Shown: piece by piece, positions 54,974 to 58,709 of the stretch
Position numbering within the stretch: position 1 is the first letter of the stretch
Layout: each line of letters begins with the position of its first letter
Origin: Prevotella sp.
GTDB taxonomy: Bacteria > Bacteroidota > Bacteroidia > Bacteroidales > Dysgonomonadaceae
Assembly: GCA_031285625.1 (NCBI GenBank)
Contig: JAITVV010000058.1
Span: forward strand, 1 to 58,709
DNA: 58,709 nt
Direction: 5' to 3'
Position numbers and translations under genes: made by a program
Notes under the pieces: generated by a model
Database searches by the model: none
What the model saw: only the letters and a program-made list of their open reading frames with translations
Told to the model about the DNA's origin: nothing

Positions 54974-55678
54974 ATGCAAAATATAACAATTGTATTTAAT
55001 AAAGCAATGAAAATGTCAGATCTGATAGATTCTGATTATCGTCTGTTGTTATTGCTCAATCGTTTGAATATATCTTTAGGTTTTGGAGAAAAAAATGTAG
55101 ATACTGTATGTCGGGAAAACGGATTCGACACAGATTGCTTTATTTTTTTAGCAAACTATCAATCAAACAAAAGTATTACAAAGATACAGGAAAGCTTTCG
55201 CTCACTGCCGTTAGCTCCATTTCTTCAATACCTGAAAAGTTCACATAGCTATTTTCTGGAAAGAAGATTACCTAACATCCGCCGCAAGCTTGAACTTGTT
55301 TTTGAAGGTGATAATGACCTGCTTAATATGGTACTCGATTTCTTCGATAATTATACCAATGAAGTTCTTGAGCATATGCAGTATGAGGATGATACCGTTT
55401 TTCCTTATGTTTACTCCTTAATCGATAAAAATTCAGATAAGCACTATTCTATCAATATATTTGAGGAACGTCATAATGATATTGAAGGTAAAATGAATGA
55501 CCTCAAACAGATATTAATGAAGTATGTTCCAGGTACAACCGACCAAATGCTTATGGTGAATATACTTACCGAACTTTATATGTCGGAGGAGGAACTTGAA
55601 GCCCATACATTTATTGAAGATAGCCTTGTTATCCCGAGGGTAAAAGAAATAGAAGAAGAAAGAAAAAAGAATAAGTGA
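54974..55678 (+). CDS. Hemerythrin-like di-iron protein of the RIC/YtfE type
   Basis: A 234-residue helical protein. The ligand set H91, H134-x3-E138, H167-x3-E171 and H211-x3-E215 is the pattern of RIC (YtfE/ScdA) repair proteins, which restore iron-sulfur clusters after nitric oxide or oxidative damage. The N-terminal DUF542-like domain has GFGEKNVDTVC with a Cys. No membrane part. It follows the LuxR regulator by 12 bases and is convergent with the flippase gene. Confidence 0.85.
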   Translation: MQNITIVFNKAMKMSDLIDSDYRLLLLLNRLNISLGFGEKNVDTVCRENGFDTDCFIFLANYQSNKSITKIQESFRSLPLAPFLQYLKSSHSYFLERRLPNIRRKLELVFEGDNDLLNMVLDFFDNYTNEVLEHMQYEDDTVFPYVYSLIDKNSDKHYSINIFEERHNDIEGKMNDLKQILMKYVPGTTDQMLMVNILTELYMSEEELEAHTFIEDSLVIPRVKEIEEERKKNK

Positions 55679-55679
55679 T

Positions 55680-57152
55680 CTACTTTCTATTAAACCATTT
55701 TTTTAAATCCTCCAGACTGAATACTCTTCTTAAATTGAGATAAGCATATAATAAAGATGCCAAAAGAACTATTACTCCGGGTAATAGCTTATACTCTTCC
55801 ATGTATTGTGCAATATAAAATGCTGCACATATCAGAATTATATTCGTCAGAGTCATAAATACTACACTCTTTTTCCAGTTGAACTCTGATATACGATATC
55901 CAATTATAAAAACAAGGGGGAGATAAACTATGTATGCTATCAGGTAACCAATACCCGCTGCTTCTAATCCATAATGAGGATACAACAAATAACCGGATAA
56001 TAAATATACAATATAGTAGACAGCCTCGGTCATAAAGAAAAGCAATCCTTTATTTTTGGCTAACATTATAAATGCAATCGGCCAACTTAACACTTTGAAG
56101 AAAGTTCCAGCTATTTGCCAGCATAATACACTGTTTGCAGCTGTAAATTCACTGGAATAGAGTACTGCCAGGGCGAAATCAGAGAATAGTAGCATTCCGA
56201 TAATGATAGGCGAGGCTATAACTAATACTATATAACTTTGCTCATTTACCAATCCCTTTACCTTGTTATTGTCACTAGCTATTGCCGACAGGTGTGGAAA
56301 AAAATCAGAGCCCATCGACCTGAGTATCAACCCCAGATATACATTTGTTATGGCCCATGCAGCCTGAAATAGTCCTGCTGCCTCAATATCTATATTCCGG
56401 GTAATGAATCCACGCATCAGAAACATGCTGATAGTACTTATTAGTCCGGCAACAACAATATATAATCCTAATTTTAATGTATTTAATCCTGATTCGAAAG
56501 CTTCCCTATTAGATGCTTTAATGTTTTCAATACTTTGCTTCCTATAATAAAACTCTACTACAAAAAAGGAGATTAAGCCTGATATGATAAATGCAGGAAT
56601 AATACCATCAAGACCAAAAATAAAATAGATAGGAACTGAGGACACGAGCCCGAAAAGACTTCCCAGCATGGCTGATTTTGCCATTTCGGGTATTTTCCGC
56701 ATACCTTGCAGAATTACTGATTTTCCTGTACTCAATATTGCCAGAAATATACAAATAGAGAGTAATGCTATTGGCAGGGTGTATCCCTTATCTTCAAATA
56801 CCCATATGCTTATAGGGTAAGAAAGGATAGCACAGGAAACCAGTCCCAGCAGTGCAGCGCCCTTAAACCATTTGTTGAGGCGTGTGATTGTTTTATATAA
56901 GGTAATACGATCATCTTTACTATCTGCTTCTGCTATTTCCTTTACGCCTGCGGTATCCATTCCCAGACTGTATACAGAGCGCATCATATCTATAACAGAT
57001 TGATAAATCCCTATAATACCAATTCCGGCAGCGCCCAATAAAATAGCTACAATTTTGGTGCGTATTATTCCGATGAGGATAATAAATATTTGTGAACCAC
57101 CAAAAATAGTAGTCGATTTAATGATTTGATTGTATGATGAATTCTTGCTCAA
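55680..57152 (-). CDS. Wzx-type O-antigen flippase
   Basis: A 490-residue protein with about 14 membrane helices. IFGGSQIFIILIGIIRTKIVAILLG at the start and GMDTAGVKEIAEA are typical of the polysaccharide flippase (RfbX/MVF) family. It would move lipid-linked O-antigen units across the inner membrane. The start is TTG at 57152, overlapping the stop of the upstream lipoprotein gene (TTGA); no in-frame ATG lies nearer than about 50 residues in. It is isolated from the main glycan cluster at 22.8-31.4 kb. Confidence 0.88.
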   Translation of the reverse strand: MSKNSSYNQIIKSTTIFGGSQIFIILIGIIRTKIVAILLGAAGIGIIGIYQSVIDMMRSVYSLGMDTAGVKEIAEADSKDDRITLYKTITRLNKWFKGAALLGLVSCAILSYPISIWVFEDKGYTLPIALLSICIFLAILSTGKSVILQGMRKIPEMAKSAMLGSLFGLVSSVPIYFIFGLDGIIPAFIISGLISFFVVEFYYRKQSIENIKASNREAFESGLNTLKLGLYIVVAGLISTISMFLMRGFITRNIDIEAAGLFQAAWAITNVYLGLILRSMGSDFFPHLSAIASDNNKVKGLVNEQSYIVLVIASPIIIGMLLFSDFALAVLYSSEFTAANSVLCWQIAGTFFKVLSWPIAFIMLAKNKGLLFFMTEAVYYIVYLLSGYLLYPHYGLEAAGIGYLIAYIVYLPLVFIIGYRISEFNWKKSVVFMTLTNIILICAAFYIAQYMEEYKLLPGVIVLLASLLYAYLNLRRVFSLEDLKKWFNRK

Positions 57153-57664
57153 TTGATAGAGTCCTTATTAGTTTCAACACTAAAGCTTTCTTCTATTACT
57201 TTAAAATTTCTCTGAACACGGCCTTCTGTATCACTTTGCTTTACAATTAGTATATATTTACCTCCTGCCTCAAAAGTTTGGACGGAACCATAAATACGTG
57301 CTGTGAGATATGTTATCAGAAATTTTGAAGATAGAGCATCATATTTTCCAAATTTTGAGTCTGTAATTGGTTCTGTTGATAGTTGAACCTTGGTATTATC
57401 TATTTTCCTGTAATATGTTTTGATATACTCTTTAAGGTCTGTTTTATTATCTGTAAATGTTATAAACATAACATCATCTCTGTTCTTTGCTTTTATAAAA
57501 AAGGATTCCTCGGATAATTCCTCAGTCTCGATATGCCAGCTTCTTGGGTAATTAAAAGATATCCCCTCGTATGCCAGCATTTTCTCTGTTTTATCGGTAG
57601 AGCATGACAGAAGAACAAATAGAAATAAACAGGGATAAATTTTATATTTCAGAATGAATGTCAT
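57149..57664 (-). CDS. Small lipoprotein of unknown function
   Basis: A 171-residue protein with a lipoprotein signal (CLFLFVLLSCS, Cys at ~21). The mature part EGISFNYPRSWHIETEELSEESFFIKAKN (in two parts) resembles the PsbP/MogAA 'YP-x2-W' fold seen in small Bacteroidota lipoproteins, but I cannot place it. A -7 box TAGATTTG (minus strand, 57686-57693) lies 22 bases upstream. Its end overlaps the flippase start. Confidence 0.65.
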   Translation of the reverse strand: MTFILKYKIYPCLFLFVLLSCSTDKTEKMLAYEGISFNYPRSWHIETEELSEESFFIKAKNRDDVMFITFTDNKTDLKEYIKTYYRKIDNTKVQLSTEPITDSKFGKYDALSSKFLITYLTARIYGSVQTFEAGGKYILIVKQSDTEGRVQRNFKVIEESFSVETNKDSIN

Positions 57665-57749
57665 ACGGGCGGTTTAAAGTTTATACAAATCTATTACTTT
57701 TTGTTGATTCAGAAGCATTCGTGATAAAAATAGTCGTTCATCACTGGTC

Positions 57750-57769
57750 AAAAGGTGACAAAGGTGACA
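57750..57769 (-). promoter_or_regulatory. Copy 5 of recurring element (minus orientation)
   Basis: Two TGTCACCTT units, read on the minus strand, in tandem between the HTH gene and the lipoprotein gene. They lack the T-A of the -7 box (CACCTTTG), so this copy is probably not a promoter by itself. The inverted arm seen in copies 2-4 is absent. Confidence 0.35.
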
Positions 57770-57791
57770 TCTTTCAGTCGTATTTATCGTG

Positions 57792-58442
57792 TCACCTCCG
57801 GTAGAGATAACCCGACGGTAAGGAATAATCCCTTACCCTGACAGGCTTTTCTTCTTTCTTCGGTTCGGGTCGTACAACTTGTTTGTCCGTAGAGGGTGCA
57901 ATCTCTTGTGATTGTCCGGGTGCAGAACCTGTTTTCCGCTCTTCTTTTCTTTCTTTCAGGTTTCCACTCATCAGATCTTCATGCAACTGGTTTAACTGGC
58001 TTGCAGCTTTCGGGTCCTGAACTATTATAGTTAAAGCAGACGACCGGTTCTTCTCTTTACTGTCATCTGCCCTGTCACCTTGTGAAAGAATAAGTTTTAT
58101 AGCATGCGTATCGGGTGCATATTCCTTTTGTTTTATTACCTGTGACTTTAAAACCAATTTTTCAGGATTATTCTTATCGGGTACATAAGTTGTGCGAGTT
58201 TCGGTCAGGGTATAGCCTTCGAGTTTTTTCTTCAGCGACCGGCGCGCAGTCATCAACAGTTTTTCATCTCTGCGCTCCACCGCTCTGTCTATTGCCTTTT
58301 TAAACTCCGGTTTGGCTTCTTTCCATTCATAGAAAGATTTTCTGCTGATTTTTAGGTTGCTGCATATTTCTTTAATGGAATAAGTATCCTCTTCTATCAG
58401 GGATACGATTTCTTCTGTTAGCTTTTTTGTATACTTTGCCAT
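57792..58442 (-). CDS. HTH protein resembling phage terminase small subunits
   Basis: A 216-residue basic protein. The start TEEIVSLIEEDTYSIKEICSNLKISRKSFYEWKEAKPEFKKAID (two parts) is a helix-turn-helix found in small terminases (phBC6A51-like). A conserved helical middle follows, then a disordered Lys/Glu/Pro-rich tail ending in DYSLPSGYLYRR. No other phage gene is in the window, so it is either a remnant or a domesticated DNA-binding protein. Confidence 0.65.
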   Translation of the reverse strand: MAKYTKKLTEEIVSLIEEDTYSIKEICSNLKISRKSFYEWKEAKPEFKKAIDRAVERRDEKLLMTARRSLKKKLEGYTLTETRTTYVPDKNNPEKLVLKSQVIKQKEYAPDTHAIKLILSQGDRADDSKEKNRSSALTIIVQDPKAASQLNQLHEDLMSGNLKERKEERKTGSAPGQSQEIAPSTDKQVVRPEPKKEEKPVRVRDYSLPSGYLYRR

Positions 58443-58519
58443 GATCCGTTATAAGTTTGTTATTACTTATAATAGATAAAATTGTCGGAAAATAATAGTT
58501 CTATTTCTTTCAACTTTTT

Positions 58520-58654
58520 CTTGATAAAAAGTTACAAAAATCAAGGCTTCGTTTTCTCGGCGACCCAAAACCGCAGCTATGGCTGAGCAAAATAAATACG
58601 GATTAATCCTTTGCTTTATCATCATGCCTGTATAACAACGTCCGTATTTTGCTC
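58520..58654. repeat. Inverted repeats in the end region
   Basis: CTTGAT (58520-58525) and ATCAAG (58540-58545) form a small hairpin. GAGCAAAATAAATACGG (58585-58601) and CCGTATTTTGCTC (58642-58654) pair apart from a 4-base bulge. The last 267 bases (58443-58709) hold no gene I can see; they look like an interspersed intergenic repeat. Confidence 0.4.
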
Positions 58655-58709
58655 TACGCCTTAAGCTTACGGATTGGGTACCCCGCCTGCGAAACAGAGG
58701 CCAGGAGGG

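Noticed and set aside
57792-58442. Prophage
   Set aside because: A single terminase-small-subunit-like gene without any other phage gene in the window.
1-58709. CRISPR array or insertion sequence
   Set aside because: No regularly spaced repeats, no transposase or integrase, and no Cas-like protein found.

Overview
The window comes from a Bacteroidota chromosome, most likely Bacteroidales and close to Dysgonomonas. Genes lack strong Shine-Dalgarno sequences, and several are preceded by the Bacteroidetes -7 box TAnnTTTG, some with a TTTG about 18-20 bases upstream. Lipoproteins have short signal peptides ending at Cys, and typical Bacteroidota families are present (PorT-like barrels, DUF4254, DUF5063, DUF6268, DUF1080, a subclass A2 beta-lactamase, LytTR two-component system, S9 dipeptidyl peptidase). 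The DNA is AT-rich and most of it is housekeeping. I see no rRNA, tRNA, CRISPR array, transposase or integrase.

Layout. 0-0.7 kb: start of the str operon on the minus strand (rpsL, then the first codons of rpsG). 1-8.3 kb: acyltransferase, M24 peptidase, folP, an MltF-like transglycosylase, a nitronate monooxygenase-like protein and a DUF1080 lipoprotein. 8.3-12.4 kb: a zinc-ribbon membrane protein, an HD hydrolase and a purC / zeta-like kinase / ubiE operon. 12.5-17.3 kb: an accessory block with an immunity-like protein, a TetR regulator, a small membrane protein, an ECF sigma factor and an outer-membrane receptor broken by one in-frame TAG. The same operator-like palindrome precedes both the TetR gene and the receptor. 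17.3-21.8 kb: phoH, a SUKH-like protein and mutS. 22.8-31.4 kb: a surface-glycan cluster (UDP-glucuronate decarboxylase-like, GT2, polytopic membrane protein, GT4, GT9, DUF4254), then a YifB-type ATPase. 31.5-37.5 kb: a TlpA-like lipoprotein, DPP IV, queD-queE and rnz. 37.5-43.7 kb: a short secreted protein with a T9SS-tail-like end, an HhH protein, marC, a RelA/SpoT-like protein, nadE and an MFS transporter. 44.4-47.8 kb: DUF5063, an RNase D-like exonuclease, and cbpA-cbpM coupled to a class A beta-lactamase. 47.9-51.4 kb: a LytS/LytR-type pair flanked by two outer-membrane barrel genes. 51.4-58.7 kb: cdaA, two GNAT-fold proteins, a LuxR regulator with a degenerate receiver next to a hemerythrin-type di-iron protein, a Wzx-like flippase, and an HTH protein resembling phage terminase small subunits.

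Four non-coding patterns deserve most attention. (1) A 35-base element (30/35 identical) lies upstream of both barrel genes that bracket the LytTR system, and contains an AlgR-like half-site; it is a candidate operator. (2) A 24-base perfect direct repeat brackets the RelA/SpoT-like gene, as if a 1.1-kb cassette had been inserted into the divergent marC/nadE promoter region. (3) A palindrome ACATACC-N4-GGTADGT occurs at both the TetR gene and the broken receptor. (4) An intergenic element made of 9-base units (TGTYACYTT) that double as -7 boxes recurs five times, three times with an upstream inverted arm.
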